Shown here: positions 13,085-27,224 of the stretch, piece after piece | How positions within the stretch are numbered: position 1 is the first letter of the stretch | Layout of the letters: every line of letters starts with the position of its first letter | Assembly (NCBI GenBank): GCA_003508835.1 | Contig: PUFA01000143.1 | Location: 3,869,501 to 3,933,500, forward strand | Reading direction: 5' to 3' | DNA length: 64,000 bases | From: Eonycteris spelaea | Taxonomy: Eukaryota; Chordata; Mammalia; Chiroptera; Pteropodidae | Translations under genes and position numbers: made by a program | The notes under the pieces: generated by a model | Told to the model about the DNA's origin: nothing | Database searches by the model: none | Seen by the model: the letters and a program-made list of their open reading frames with translations, nothing else

Positions 13085-16000
13085 AAATTTGGAGAAATAT
13101 GGCAGACTGAGAGATGTCCCGTGATCTCGATCCTTGAAACAACAATAAGCTGAACATCTAAAACTCAGCAAAAAACACCCAAACTGCACACCAGCACATC
13201 AGAGGATGGGATCTGCACATAAGAGTTACCACAGGTCTGAACCCCTGGTGTCGGGCAGTAACTGGTAGAAATAAAGAAGCTCCTTCTCACAGCTGGAGCT
13301 TCCTGCAGGAGAAGGGGGAGGGAGAAGGTGTGTGTGAGTTCCCTGAACAGCCCTGCCTGGTAGTGCTGTGAGCTCCCCCGTGGCTGGCTGGAGGTAGAGC
13401 CCAGTCAACAGGGCAGAAAGCAAAGAAGTAGGGATGAGAGAAAAAACAGTTGTTTTTACAGGCCACAGCTGCAAAACCGAGGCTGAGCTACAGCCTCCAA
13501 ACCCAAACTCAGAGAGCCACCCCCACACCCTCCGAGACCAACACCACGGAGACTCAGGGGAATCTCAGCAAACACTACCAAAACTGTCGTTAACACTAAT
13601 AGGGACTAAGACTGAGGTGATTAAACATCTATAAAGGAGGGAAAAGGCATTATTAAGGCTTTATATAAAGCAGGGATCCAAAAGGCTTAGATACCACCTA
13701 CTAGGAAACCAAAAGAAAAGCACCTTCTTTGCAACAGGCTAAAGAGAGATCTTTATACAATGAATATTCTTTCTGGGAGAAAAAAAAGTAGTTACACTAC
13801 CATTAATGCTCAGGCAGAGAAATAGTCCATTAAACACCATGAACAACCAAGGTGACAAGGCAGCTCAGAAAGAAAGAGAAAAAATCTCCAGAAAACAAGC
13901 TTACAGACATAGAAATATACGACTTAAATAACAGAGAATTCAGGATGGTACTTCTGAAAAAACTCATTGAGATCCAAAATGAGTCATATCAAACAATTTC
14001 AGGAATTAAAAAAACAACTAGAGGAATAAAATGAGTTCTTTAGCAAGAATATTTAAACCCTAAAAAAGAACAGAATATATCTTCTGGAGATTAAAAAAAA
14101 CCCAAAAAACAGCAAGACTTCAAAAATTAAATAGCAAGCTTAGGAAATAAAGTCGACTAAATGGAGGAAAGAATCAGTGCTATCGAAGACAGAAATCTAG
14201 AAATACATCAGAAGGAAGAAGAGAGAAACCGAAGAATGAAAAAATAATGAAAGAGAAATACAAGAATTAGCTAATACTATCAGGAATAAACATAAGAATA
14301 ATAGGGATTATCAAAGGTGAGGAAAAGGAGCAGGGACCAGAAAGCATTTTCAAACAAACATTGGACGAGAATTCCCCAATCTAAGGAATGAGCTGGAGCT
14401 TGGAATCTGAGAAGTCCACAGAACACCCAATTATCTCAACCCAAAAAGGCCTTCACCAAGGCACATTGTATTAAAATTAATAAAAATCAATTACAAAGAT
14501 AGAATTCTCAGGGCAGCCAGGGGAAAAAACACAGTAAGTTAAAGGAAAACTTCGATTACCGTCGGACTTCTCAGCGCAAACTTTAAAAGCTTGAAAACTA
14601 TTAAGCAAAAGGAATTACCAGCCTAGAATAATGTATCCAGCAAAGCTCTCCTTTAGATATAAAAGAGAAAGAAAGACCTTTCCAGATATAAAAAAGTTGA
14701 GGGAATTCTCCACTACGAGGCTTGCACTACAGGAAATCCTAAAAGGGCTCAACTCACCTTAAACAAAATGACAAAAAGAAAAAATACATAATTAGGAGTA
14801 AGGTGTCTCAGGCAATAGAAGCAGGGAAGTGCAACTCTTATTAATGACATGGCATTATAGCTTAAAGGGTAAGAAGAGAATTGCTATAGCAAGATAGTAA
14901 TGAATGTTCAGCATACACAGGGACAAACTGAGACAACAATGACTGAAATGGGGGGGACTGAAAAATCCAAATTCGCAAAAGCAGAATGGGGATGGGTCAC
15001 GCGCAGAAGAAAATGGACGACGGTATAGCTACAACTATCCTTTACATATTCGTAATGGTAATCCACATACCAAAGATTCAAAACTGAAGTATATAACATA
15101 AAAACAAGAAAAACCAGAGGGAAACACATAAAACCCAACCAAAATAAAGAAAACAGAAACACAGGACAAGGAAGCAATGGAAACACCGAACTACCAGAAA
15201 GTAAAAGATAAAATGGCTATAAGAAAACCTCATATTTCAATAATCACCCCAAAGGTAAATGGACTGAACTCACCAATAAAAAGACAAAAAAATGCAGAAT
15301 GGAATAAAAAACAAAACCCAACTACATGCTGCCTCCGGGAGACACATCTCAGTTCCAAACACAAATACAGACTCAAAGTGAAAGGGTGAAAAATGATATT
15401 CCAAGCAAATGTTATTCAGAGAAAAGCGGGAGTAGTGGTACTAATATCAGATGAAATAGACTTCAAAATAAACAAGGTGAAGAAAGAAACTGAGGAACAC
15501 TTCATAATTAAAAGGGAATCATTCACCAATAAGAAATAACACGTTAATAACTATGCTCTCAAACATATTTTGGGAGCCCCGAAATATGTAAAGTAATTTC
15601 TAACAGAACTAAATGGAGAAACAGACCAAAACACGATCGTAGTAGCGGACCTACACATTAGACCAACTAGAGTTAACTGACATTTACAGAGCCTTCCATC
15701 GCAAAATAGCTGCTTATGTATTCTTCTCTAGTGCACATGGAACATTCTCAAGAATTGACCAGATACTGAAACACAGAGATAGCCTCAACAAATATAAGAG
15801 GGTTGGACTCAAACCAACCATATTCTCTGATCATAATGCTTTGAAACTAGAGATCAACTGTAAAAAGAAAGTGGAAAGAACTACAAATACATGGACATTA
15901 AACAACATGATAATATTGAAGAATAACTTAGTCATAGAATAAAAGGAGAGATCAAGAGATACATAGTAATGAATGATAATGACAGCACAACATATCAAAA

Positions 16001-19000
16001 CTTTTGTGACACGGCAAAAGCAGTCATAAGAGGAAAGTTCAAATCATTAGAGGCCTATCTCCAAAAACAAAAATGAGCCCAAATAAAGAGCCAAATGCTT
16101 CATCTTAAAAAACTAGAAAAGGAAGAATAAATGAAGCCTAAAGCCAGCAGAAGGAAAGAAATAATCAAAGTTAGAACAGACAGAAGTGAAATTGAAAACA
16201 ACAACAACAAAAAAAACAACAACAAAAAATTAATGCAATAAAGATCTGGTTCTTTGAGAAGGTTAATAAAATTAACTAGACTCACTAAAGAAAAAAAAAA
16301 AGAAAGGACACAAATAAATAAAAATCAGAGATGAAAGAGGGGGAATTAAGACAGACACTGTAGAAATGCAAAGGATGACACAGGAATACTATAAAAGTAT
16401 GTAACACCAAATAACCTGGAAGAAATGGACATGTACTTAAAAAATACAACCTTCCTAGACTGAATCAAAAAGAACTAAAAAATCTAAATAGACCAATCAG
16501 CAGTATGGAAATTGAAATAATCAACAGAAACCTACCAAAAAGTAAAAGTCCAGGACTAGATGGCTTCACTACTGAATTCTACCAAACATTCAAAGAAGAT
16601 TGAATACTTATTCTCCTCAAACTCTTCCAAAAATCGAAGAGGAGGCAATACTTCCCAACTCATTTTATGAGGCCAATATTACTCTGATACCAAAACCTGG
16701 TAAAGATAACACACAAAAGAAAACCACAGACCAGTATCTTTCAGGAACACAGATGTAAAAATCCTAAATAAGATACTAGTGAACCAAATATAACAACAAA
16801 TTAAAAAGATTATACACCACCAACAAGTGGGCATCATCCCAGAGGAACAGAGATGGTTCAACATACGCAAACCGATTAATGTGATACACCACATAAACAA
16901 ACTAAAATATAAAAATCATATGATCATATCAATAGATACAGAAAAAAGCCTTTGACAAAATAGAGCATCCACTTATGATTAAAACACTGAATAAGATCGG
17001 TATCGAAAGAAAGTATCTTAACATCATAAAGGCCATGTAAGACAACCCCTCAGCCAACATTATACTTAATGGCGAAAAACTAAAAATGTTCCCTCTAAAT
17101 TAGGAAGTAGGCAAGGCTGTCCATTATTGCCAATGTTGTTCAATATAACACTGGAGGTCCTAGCAAGTGGAATAAGAAAAGAGAAAGGTATAAAATGCAT
17201 CCAAATAGGAAACAAAAAGTCAAACTGTCACTATTTGCGGATGACATCATTCTCTATACACAAAACCCTAAAGACTCCACAAAAACACTACTAGAAACAA
17301 TAAGCGACTACAGTAAAGTCTCTAAATACAAAATCAATGTTCAAAAATCCATAGCATTCCTATATTCTAAAATGAAAAAGTGTCATGCAAGAAAAAGAAA
17401 TGGAAAAATTAATTCCATTTGTAATTGGCAAGAAAAAGAATAAAATACCTAAGAATAAATCTAACGAAACACATGAAGGACTTATATAATGAAAACTATA
17501 AGCCCCTATTAAAAGAAATCAAAGAATATACAAAGAAATGGAAAGATATTCCATGTTCTTGGGTCGGAAGAATCAATATAGTTAAAATGATCATTTTTAC
17601 CTAAAACATTATATGGGTTTAAGCAATCTCCATCAAAATCCCATTGGCATTCTTTTAAGAAATAGAACAAAAAAAATTTCAGATATGTATAGAAACACAA
17701 AAGTCCCCAAACTGCAAAAGCCATCCTGAGAAAAAAGAATGAGGCTGGAGGCATCGCTCTGCCTGACTTCAAAGTATACTACAAGGCAACAGCAATCAAA
17801 ACAGCATGGTATTGGCAGCAAAGAAGGCACACAGACCAGTGGAACAGAATCAAGAATCTGGTAAAAATCCCATGTGCAAATACATGCGCAAATATATGCG
17901 CAAATAATTTTAGACAAAAAAGCCAAAACATGACAGTGGAGGAAGGAAAGCCTTTTCAATAAATGGTGCTGGGAATAATGGAAAGCCACCTGCAAAAGAA
18001 TGAAACTAGACTGTTGTCTATCACCACACACCAAAATTAACTCAAAATGGATTAAGGACCTGAATATAAGACTGAAACAATAAAATGCATGAAGAAACAT
18101 AGGAACTAAACTCAAGGACCTTGGACTTAAAGAGGATTTTATGAATTTGACCTCAAAAGCAAGGGAAGTAAAAGCAAAAATAAATGAATGGACTACATCA
18201 AACTAAAAAGCTTCTGCTCAGCAAAAGAAACCATCAACAATGTAAAGAGACAACACCAAATGGGAAAATATATTTGCAAGCAACACCTCCAATAAGGGCC
18301 TAATATCCAAAATATACAAGAACTCATACAAGTCAATAAAACAACAAAAAAAATGATCCAGCTGAAAAGTAGGCAGAGGACCTGAAGAGACACTTCTCCT
18401 AGAGGACATACAAATGGCCAACAAACCTTTCAACAGTTGCTCAACATCGCTAGCTATTAGGGAAAATGTAAATGAAAACCACAATGAGATGCTATCTCAT
18501 ACCTGTTAGAATACCTATAATCAACAGGACAAGTAATAAATGTTGGGGAGGATGCAGAGAAAATGGAACTCTCATACAACACTGATGGTACAGCCACTAT
18601 GAAAAACAGTACAGAGATTCCTCAAAAAACTAAGAATTGATCTATCATATGATCAAGCAATCCCTCTACTGGGTATTTACTCCAAAGACTTGAAAACTCA
18701 TATCCAAAAAGATATTTGCACACTGATGTGCATAGCAGCATTATTCATGGTCCAGGACATGGAAATAACCGAAGTGTCCTATGACAGATGATTGGCTAAA
18801 GAAACTGTGGTACATATATACAATGGAATATTACTCAGCCACAAGAAGAAATGAAATACTGCCATTTGTGACAACATGGATGGACCTCAAGATAATCATG
18901 CTAAGCAGAATAAGTCAGACAGAAAAAATTGAGTCATGTGATATCACTTATATTTTGGGATATAAGCCTAAAATCAACAAATGAACAGGACAAACAGAGG

Positions 19001-19205
19001 CTCATGGACATGGAAACAGACTAGTGGTTACCAGAGGAAAGGGGGATGCATACAGGGGGTCAAATATGTGGTGAGAGAAAGAAATCTAACTATGGGAGGT
19101 GAACACACAGTGTAAATATATATATGCATTACTGTTAAAGTATACAGCTGAATATTGGATTTCATTAACAATATCACCATAAAAATTAAAAAATTAAAAA
19201 GTAAA
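13085..19205 (+). mobile_element. Near-full-length degenerate L1
   Basis: A sense L1 of about 6.1 kb, also near-complete at the 5' end because its first 1.3 kb matches the separate 5' fragment at 40115-41395. ORF1 relics appear at 13852-14034 (LTDIEIYDLNNREFRMVLLK). The start of ORF2 is near 15210 (endonuclease-like SIITPKVNGLNSPIKR), and reverse transcriptase has FADD at 17234-17245 in the frame [20 protein letters not shown]. The ORF2 end is at 18781-18984 (YTMEYYSATRRNEI). The tail is A/T-rich. Many stops and frame breaks: not able to encode proteins. It ends 145 bases from the donor side of PRKDC exon-equivalent 15. Confidence 0.9.
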
Positions 19206-19349
19206 TAAAAGATAATAATAAATATAGAAGTAGTGTTCTCAGTGAAATAGAAAACCTTGAGTGAACCAACATGGCAGTTTCTATCGATATTGATTAAAGA
19301 GACCTATCAATTCTTATTATCATTTAACTTAATAATAGATGTATGATAC

Positions 19350-19557
19350 CTTTATAAATCTGGACTTCAACACATCAATGGCATCCACCACAATTTTACA
19401 AAAAAAATTCTCTCAAAGTATCCAGGCTACAGTGCCACAGTAGAGTGAGGAGAGAACGGTCTACAAATGCTTGGCGAGTGATATTGAAAGCAGGTCATCC
19501 CTTCTGAACATTCTGTACACACTTTCTAGAAGGTTGAACTGTGTGACACATGAACTC
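19350..19557 (-). pseudogene. PRKDC: PRKDC exon-equivalent 15, two frameshifts
   Basis: After AG at 19558-19559 it reads SSCVTQFNLLESVYRMFRRD and then loses frame near the conserved DDPRLSF, giving TAG at 19461-19463. In another frame the protein resumes with [20 protein letters not shown]. It then shifts again in a run of eight T before IVVDAIDVLKSRF. The net changes look like one base lost and one gained. GT/AG borders remain. Confidence 0.9.
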
Positions 19558-20500
19558 CTAAGAAAAAAGTATATAAACATTCATGCTCTGAACAAATAAA
19601 CTGAGTGCCTATTCAATAATGAACAAATTAAATGCCAATGATTACGAATTACAAAATAACTTTAAAGGTTAAATACATGTATAAACTATAAAATACAAGA
19701 AACTATTTGTACATAAACCAGATTCTGTTACTCATGCCCAGAAACATTCATGACAAATTTACACATTAGAAAGAAAATTTTTTTCATTTACTTTCAAATC
19801 TGCTCTTGTTCAGAGACTACCTGGAAGGCTTTCGAAGAGTCTAAGGATAATACATTTATAGAATATTAAACTCATGAATTATGATTTAAAAATGGTGGTC
19901 TCTTCCAATTAATGAGCTTACATTCCTGTTTCCTATACAGAGATATATTCAGCTATTCCTTTATTCTCTCATCTGGGAATAAGATATTTTAATAATCACC
20001 TATAAGGTTTTATCTATTAATTAAGACTACAGAGTTAGTTCCCTTATCCATAAATATAAGACGTTAAGACTAAATGATCATTAACATCCTTTCTGTTTCT
20101 AAAATCCTGATGCTAAGAATTTTGTTATGAATCAAGGCAAAAATATTAGATTCAGAAGGCAATCAAAGTCATAAAATTTTAAGGTTGTAGGATACTACTA
20201 GATGCTACATGGGCTTTTAAATATTCATTTGGGCACTGTATTGATTTAAACTGTCTTGAGGAGCTTCCTGCTATTGAGAGCACAGTAGAGATACACAGCC
20301 CTAAAACATCTGATTCATACAGAAAGCTGAAAGGAAAAAAAACAGCAACATAAAAGCAAAAGACCCTGATTTTTTAAATGGGCCAACGGAAGGTTTTACT
20401 GAAATGGGAAATGAGGCAAATAAGCATTAAATTATATGAATATTTATGCTCTACTTAAAAACTCATGAATAAAATACAAAAAATTTAAAGAAACCTGTAG
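19558..20500. other. Intron, nothing recognised
   Basis: AT-rich intron between PRKDC exon-equivalent 15 and the L1 cluster. No exon-like or named repeat signal seen. Confidence 0.4.
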
Positions 20501-20659
20501 TGGATCCTTCCTCACTTCCAAAATTGAAAAAAAAATATTTGATAATATACTAAATTGGTAAGACTATGATTGAATAGATTTTCCATATATTGATGGAGGG
20601 AATGTCAATAATATAGCCAAAAAAGAAAGAATGTAATAATGACTAGCAAATTACAAGTG

Positions 20660-20860
20660 TATTTAACTTCTCACTTATGTTTTGGAATCTACCCCAAAGA
20701 TATATTGGCAAAAAGAAATAGCGCATGCATAGGGCTGACTATTCACTGTGGCATTACTTTTAATAACAAAAGACTGAACCTAAAAGTCTATCAATTAGGG
20801 GACTGCTTCAAATAACTATGATATGTCTATGCAATAATTATACAGGTTTTAAAAAAAAAG
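20660..20860 (+). mobile_element. Old L1 3'-type fragment, sense
   Basis: 'gactattcactgtggcatta' followed by 'tctatcaattaggggactg' and 'aactatgatatgtctatgca' reads like the late ORF2/3' part of an old L1 (the tail motif 'small sample, no kinetics' region of ORF2 in nucleotide form). It ends in an A-rich run directly against the next, opposite-strand L1. Short and diverged. Confidence 0.5.
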
Positions 20861-20864
20861 TAAT

Positions 20865-23800
20865 ATTCCATGGTATATATGTACCATATCTTCTTTATCC
20901 ATTGGTCTATTGATGGATATGTAGGTTACTACATTCCAATTCCAATTTGTACCTTCTTCATTTTCAATGTTAATGTCTTAACCATTTTCCCAGTACAGGT
21001 CTTTTACCTCCTTGGTTAAATTTATTCCTAGGTTTTTTTTTTGTTTTTTTTTTGACACAATTGTAATGGGATTGTTAATTTTGTAATCTCTCTGATAGTT
21101 CATTATTGGTGTATAAAAATGCAACTGATTTCTGAATATTAAGTTTACATTCTGGTACTTTGCTGATTTCACTTATTCGAAATTTTGGTGGAATCTTTAG
21201 GGTTCTCTACATACAGTATCATGTCATCTGCAAATAATGACAGTGCTTTCCAACTCGGATGCATTATATATTTTTTTCTCGTCTGATTGCTCCAGTTAGG
21301 ACTTCCAATATTGTGCTGAATAAAAGTGGTGAATGTGGACATTCCTGTCTTGTTACTGATCTTAAAGAAAAGCTTTCGGCTTTTCACCGTTGAGTACGGT
21401 GTTAGCTGTGGGTTAGTCATATGTGGCCTGTATTATTTTGAGATACGTTCCGTCTATCCCCACTTTGCTGAGATTTTTTTTTCTATTCCTAAATAGATGT
21501 AGGATTTTGTCAAATTTTTTTTTTGCATGTATGGATATGTTCATGTGACTTTTATCCTTCATTTTATGTGGTGAATCGCATTAATTGTTTTGCAGATAGT
21601 AAACCAACCTTGCATCCTAGGAATAAATCCCAATGGATCATGGTTAATGACCCTTTTAATGCATTGCTGAATTTGATTCGCTGTTATTTTTCGCATCTAT
21701 GTTCACCAAGGACACTGGCCTATATATTTTCTTATATTGAAATGTCTTTGTCTGGTTTGGTATCGGGGTAATGGTGGCCTTGTAAAATGAGTGCCTTCCT
21801 CCCTCTTCAGATTTTGGAATAGTTTGAGAAGGATAGGGATTTTTTTTCTTCTTTGAATGTTTGGTAAAATTCTCCTGTGAAGCCTGGTTCGAGACTTTTG
21901 TTCGTTTGGAGGTTTTTTGATTACTGATTTGATTTTGTTAGTAGTTATCAGTCTGTTCAGATTTTGTCTCTTCCCGATTCAGCCCCTTTTCCTTGTTGAT
22001 TTCTGTCTAGACGATCTATCCATCAAGTTTCACTGGGGTCTTAAAGTTCCCTACCGTTGTCACCTTATAGTCGATCTCTCCCCCTTTATGTCCGTCAGTA
22101 TTTGCTTTTTGGTTGCTATTTTAGCTGCCATTTGGTTGGGGGGTGGTCCATAGATGTTTACAAGAGTTATATCATCTTGCTGGATTGATGCCTTTGTCAT
22201 AATGTAAGGTCCTCTGTCTTTTGTTACAGCCTTTCTGTTAATGGTTGTTTGTCTGATGGAAGTATTACTACCCCAGCTTTTTTTTGTTTCCATTTGCATG
22301 AAATACCCTTCCCCATCCATTTACTTGCAGTCTGTGTATGTGTTTCGATCTGAAGGGAGCATCTCTTGTAGGCAAGCAGGTGTACGGGTCTTGATTTTTT
22401 TTATCCATTTAGCCACCCTACACCTTTTGATAGATGGCGTTCAATCCATTTACATTTAAAGTGATTATTGACAGGTATGTAGTTACTGCCATTTTATTGT
22501 TTTCTGGTTATTTTTGTACTTCATCTCTGTTCTTTTTCTCTTGCTCTCTCCTCTTTTATGCCGATAACTTTCTATTGTTTATTGTGTTTGAATTCCTTTC
22601 TCTTTATCCGCATGTATTTCTTATAGATTTTTGGTTTGTGGTTGCTATGTGCTTCGTGTATACCGAAGTAAGTTTATAGCAGCCAAGGTTGCTTCAGTTT
22701 GAACACATTCTAAAATCACTCACCCCCCTCCATGTTTACGTGTTTTTCATTTGTGGACTCTCTGCACTTCCGGACTTGTGTGTCAATTTACTTCAGCAGA
22801 TTAGGAAAGTTTTCGGTCATTGCTTCTTCAAATAGGTTTTTAATCTCCTGCGTTCTCTTTTTCTCCTTCTGGTGCACCTATGATGCAAATGTTGGTATGC
22901 CTGATGTTCACCATGTGGGTTGGTATGCCAGAGGTTCCTTAAACTCTCCTCATTTTTAAAAATTCTTTTTTCTTTCTGCTGTTCCGATTGGGTGTTTTTC
23001 ACTACTTTGTCCTCCAGATCACTGATTCGCTCTTCTGCTTCATCTAAACTGATTTCGATTCCTTCTTATATTGTCTTCATTTCAGTTCTGTATGCATTTC
23101 TGACTATTTTTTTTTATGTTTTCTGTCTCCATTTCTATGTTCCTATCTCTTTGTTGATGTTCTCACTGAGTTCCTTTATTCTTCCCCGAAGTTCACTGAG
23201 CATCCTTGTAACCAGTATTTTGAACTCTGCATCTGGTAGATCACTTGTCTCCATTTCGTTTCGTTCTTTTTGGAGTGACATCCTGTTCCTTCATCTGGGA
23301 CAAGTTTCTTTGTCTCTTCACTTTTGCTGACTCTCTGTATTTGTTTCTGTTTACTTGGTAGATATGCTCCCTCTCCTGGTCTTGACAGAGCGGCCTTATG
23401 TAGAAGGTGTCCTGTGGGGCCCAGTGGTAGTCTCCCTGGTCCCCTGAGCTGGGTGCCCCAGGGGTGTTCACCATGTGGGTTTGTGCTTCCCCTCCTTCAG
23501 TTACTGTTGCCACGTCAGTCAGTCAGGTTGACCCTCAGGTTGACTGGCTGTGAGGGCTGTTCGTGACTGTGGTGGACAAACTGTTGTGCGGGGACTGACC
23601 CCACAGAGGGAGAGAGTACTTTAGCGATGCTCTGGTGCCATCGAGTCCGTTTTTTCAGGTGTGTCACTGGTGAAGCTGGTTGGGTGGTGCTTTGGTGTGA
23701 TCTGATGCCGGCCACCATGTGTGTTGGTTTTAGATCCTCTTGGGAGGCGCTTTGGTGGCAGGCCAAGGTCAGCCACCACTTGTGCCAGGCTTAGGGCCTC

Positions 23801-24775
23801 TTGGTAGGCGCTACAGAGTGATCTGAGGTTGGCTGCTGCTTGTGTTGGTTTTGGAGGTGCCTGGGAGAGGATACTCTGCAAACCGAGGCCTGTTGCCACT
23901 TGTACCGGGCTTGTGGCTACTTTGTTGACCGAGACTGGCCAATGCTTATGCCAGGCCTGGGGCCACGTGATGGAAGTTACAATGCAAGTTGAGACTGGTC
24001 GCCATTTGTGCTGGATTTGGGCCACTGAGCAAAGAGCTACAAGGTTCACTGAAGCCAGCCATGGCCCGTTTGGGATTTTTGGACCTTGAGAGATTTGGGG
24101 AAAGTCTGCAGCACAAGCCAAAGCAGGCTGCTTGTGTGGAGGAGCCACTGGAAGAGACTCTGGCCTGGTGAGCAAGTTGGGTGGGGCGGGGTCCCAGGGA
24201 ATCACCAGGGTGGGGCAAACGATGTAAAGCCAGGTTGATGGGAGACTCAGATTTCATGCCCACTTGTACTGGACTGGCTGGGTGAGAGGGGAGCTCACAA
24301 AAGCAAAAGCACAGTGGTGCCTGCCAGTGCTTCTGTCTCCAAAGAGAGCTGCTCCTAACCCTGCTCCTCCAGCCCTCACCCTGAAGTTAGTTAGTCATTT
24401 CCTCCTTGTATACCTCTGCACTTTGTGAGCTGCTGCCCCTATACTGGTGTTTAGAGCGAGTGAATTTGTGACTGAGTGAGGAAACTTTTCACTTCTCAAC
24501 GAGGACCTCCGCAGCAGATATTCTTTCTGCTTCTTAACCACCACACCATGGGTGTAGGATGCATCCATTCTATATGTCTGTCCTTCCTACCAATTGTCAG
24601 TGGCTTCATGTTTACATCTTTAGTTATAGGAATTCTATTCAGCTCGTCTTCAGGTTTTCTAAATGATTTAGTTGTAATTTTGATGTGGGAGTCGGAGTAG
24701 GTAAGCCGTTTACCTACTATGCTACCTTGACTGGAACTCTGTCCTGAACTGTACTTCTCCTGCTTTGTCATCTAG
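20865..24775 (-). mobile_element. Defective L1, minus orientation (member of inverted pair)
   Basis: Reading from 24775 down: a 5' leader (the frame at 24771-24496 includes SYSDSHIKITTKSFRKPED), a Pro/Ala/Gln-rich reading frame, ORF1 relic (QMKEQDVTPKRTKRN), the start of ORF2 (HANGNKKK-type, then MTKASIQQDDITLVNIYG) and reverse transcriptase FADD at 21234-21223 ([20 protein letters not shown]). Much of the endonuclease/RT junction is missing and stops are frequent. From about 24445 to 20965 it is almost identical to 53206-56685 on the plus strand. Near 20965 it jumps to a late ORF2 piece (PSINRPMDKEDM-like), missing about 1.2 kb. Confidence 0.88.
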
Positions 24776-25370
24776 CTGACAGTTCTCATTTACCTTTTCA
24801 AAGAACTAATTTTTGGTTTCACTGATTTTTCTCTACCATTTACTGATTTTTATTTTACTGACTTTCACTCTCATCTTTATTATTTCCTTCCTTCTGCTTA
24901 CCTTCAGATTTTTCCCTTAGATCTTAAGGTAAAAGTTTATTGATAAGGATATTTTTTACTTTCTAATATTAGCATTAAGACACAATTTTTCCCTTTAAGC
25001 ACTGCTTCAGCTGCATCTGAGACATTTGGATATGCTTTATTCTTATTTTATGTAGATCAAAGTACTATCTGATTTCCTTTATTTCTTCTTTGATACAAGA
25101 GTTACTTAGAAATGTGTTAATTAGTTGGTTATTTAGAAATGTTTTTGTATTCCCACACTTCCTTCTGTTGTTAATTTCTAATTTATTTGTGGTCAGAAAA
25201 CATATTTTGTAAGATTTCAAAATTTCTATAAATTTATTAAGACTTGTTTAATAGCCTACCATATAGCTTGTCCTGAAAAATGTTCCATAATGTACTCAAA
25301 CAGAAAGTATATTCTCCTGCATTGTGTAGAAAGTTCTATAGTTGGTTAATTGTAACATTTTTTAAAAACC
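24776..25370 (-). mobile_element. Older L1 ORF2 fragment, minus orientation
   Basis: 'ctaatttttggtttcactga' then 'cttccttctgcttacc' and 'ccctttaagcactgcttcag' is the reverse complement of an L1 ORF2 endonuclease/RT-linker region. More diverged than the adjoining copy, so probably an independent, older insertion. Confidence 0.65.
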
Positions 25371-25713
25371 TCAGTAAAAATAAACTATTAAATCATGTGA
25401 TATTATGGATGAACCTCAAAAACATGCTGAATAAGGAATCCAAGCATTAAAGTATTGATAAAGTCTGAACACGCTGAGGCTTGTTTAATCTGGAGGTTCA
25501 CTTATAGTTTTAACTTTAGCTTTGAGTATTTTTGAAACTTTCAGGATTAAAGTTCTTTTTTCGTACAAAACACAAAATAGTACAAAATAAAACTGAGTTG
25601 TAAAAGTTGATTGCAATTGCCACTCAACTTTTTTTGGAACAGGTAAGATAATTTCCCACAGAAATAAAATGAATATTGTTCCTGGCATCATAGACTAGAA
25701 TAGAATAACTTAC

Positions 25714-25841
25714 TTTCTGGCAATCTTTTTGAAAGTGGACTGAAATAATTCTTCCATAACATGTTTCTGTTCTCGACAAAGAATTTCTGTCATCAACTGC
25801 AACAATATAGGACTTTGAGATAGTTCCAATGCATCTAGAAA
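25714..25841 (-). pseudogene. PRKDC: PRKDC exon-equivalent 14
   Basis: After AG at 25842-25843 it reads [20 protein letters not shown], then [20 protein letters not shown] and AR, with donor GTAAGT. Open throughout and conservative relative to human DNA-PKcs. Confidence 0.92.
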
Positions 25842-26639
25842 CTATGAAAGAAAAAAAAGAAACGATAACTTTGTTGAATTTTCATTTGCTGTTTTTATCA
25901 GTTCTAATAAAAAAATAGAAAATTATAGCAATTTCACAAAGAATTAACAAATGCTAATATTTTTGTAATTTTTTACAGTATAATGAATGCTTGATATATA
26001 ATGTTTGTTAAATATCTGAATTTTGATCTTTAAGGTTTTGCAGATATTTTCCCCTCTAACAACTTTTAGGATCTTCCTTTAACCTCAGGTTCTGAAATTC
26101 CATAATTATGTGTCTTAACTGAGGTCATCTTCCTTCACCATTCCAGGTTCTCTGTGGGCTCTTTTATTCTAGTGATGTGTGTCTTTTCCACACCATTTTC
26201 ATTGCACAGCAGATGTCTAGTTGCTCATCTCACATTTTCATCTTTATTCTCCCATTTTCCATCTCAATGTCTTATTTATTCTACTTTCTAGGAGATGTAA
26301 TCAATTTTATCTCCTGTTTCTGTGAAGTTTTATTTTATTTTTAAATTTTGCTTTTATATATTTAATTTCCAAGAGCCCTTATTTGTTCTATTTCATAAAC
26401 ACAACAGCTCCTCTTTCATCTTTGAAGCTAATCTGTACAGTTTCTTTGATGTGTTCTTATCTCCCTTTGTTGACCCAGATACTTCTGAATTCCTTTTTCC
26501 TGTTGGTATATATCCTTCTTAGGCTGGAAGCTTTTTTTCAAATGTTAGGTGATTATACTTACACTTACAGAAATGCATTTACAATAAAAGAAAGTACTAA
26601 AGATATATTTAGAACTCTGTGACAGAATTCTAAACCATC

Positions 26640-27220
26640 GGGTGACAGGTTATTGGGGAACAAGATACTTTGATGGAACCAACATGATGGGGTCACCCCT
26701 CATCTCTCTATTGAACACACCATTCAATAGAGAGATAAGGCACCACCTTAACTGGGCCACAAGACCTGAGGTCACTAACAATGGGACAGTGATACTATTT
26801 GCCTCCTGATGTGCTATTGTTTTGCCAAAAAGATTTTCCTGAAATTCATGACCAAGTTTTAAGCCTCGCTTCCAGTTCAGAGGAAATGCAGAGGATCAAG
26901 GACAAATTAAAGAATACCCTAAGGAAACAATCAGAAAATAGGACATAACATCCAAGAGCAGCACTCTGGTCTCTTCCAAAATTCAATGCTATGAGACATG
27001 ACAAAATGCAATCATTCATTAGATCCTGGTTTGAAAAAAAAATGCTAAACATGGCAGTGTCTGGAGAAATGTGAATGTGGACTACATAATACATATTAAA
27101 AGAACATTAATTTGCTTAGGTATGGTAACAGTATTGTGGCTTATTCTTAGGACATGCATGCTGAGGTATTTAGGGATGAAGTGTCATGATGTCTGAAACT
27201 AACTTGCAAATGTTCAGTCA
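26640..27220. repeat. Unnamed ancient repeat-like block with a perfect hairpin
   Basis: Contains a perfect 14-bp inverted repeat (26702-26715 and 26723-26736) around a 7-base loop. The right part ('gacaaaatgcaatcattcat', 'ggtatttagggatgaagtg') resembles wording found in widely dispersed mammalian elements. I cannot name the family. A similar tail-like sequence is at 28680-28910. Confidence 0.35.
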
Positions 27221-27224
27221 CAAC

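Noticed and set aside
17633..18115. 160-codon minus-strand frame
   Set aside because: Antisense shadow of the L1 ORF2 at 13085-19205.
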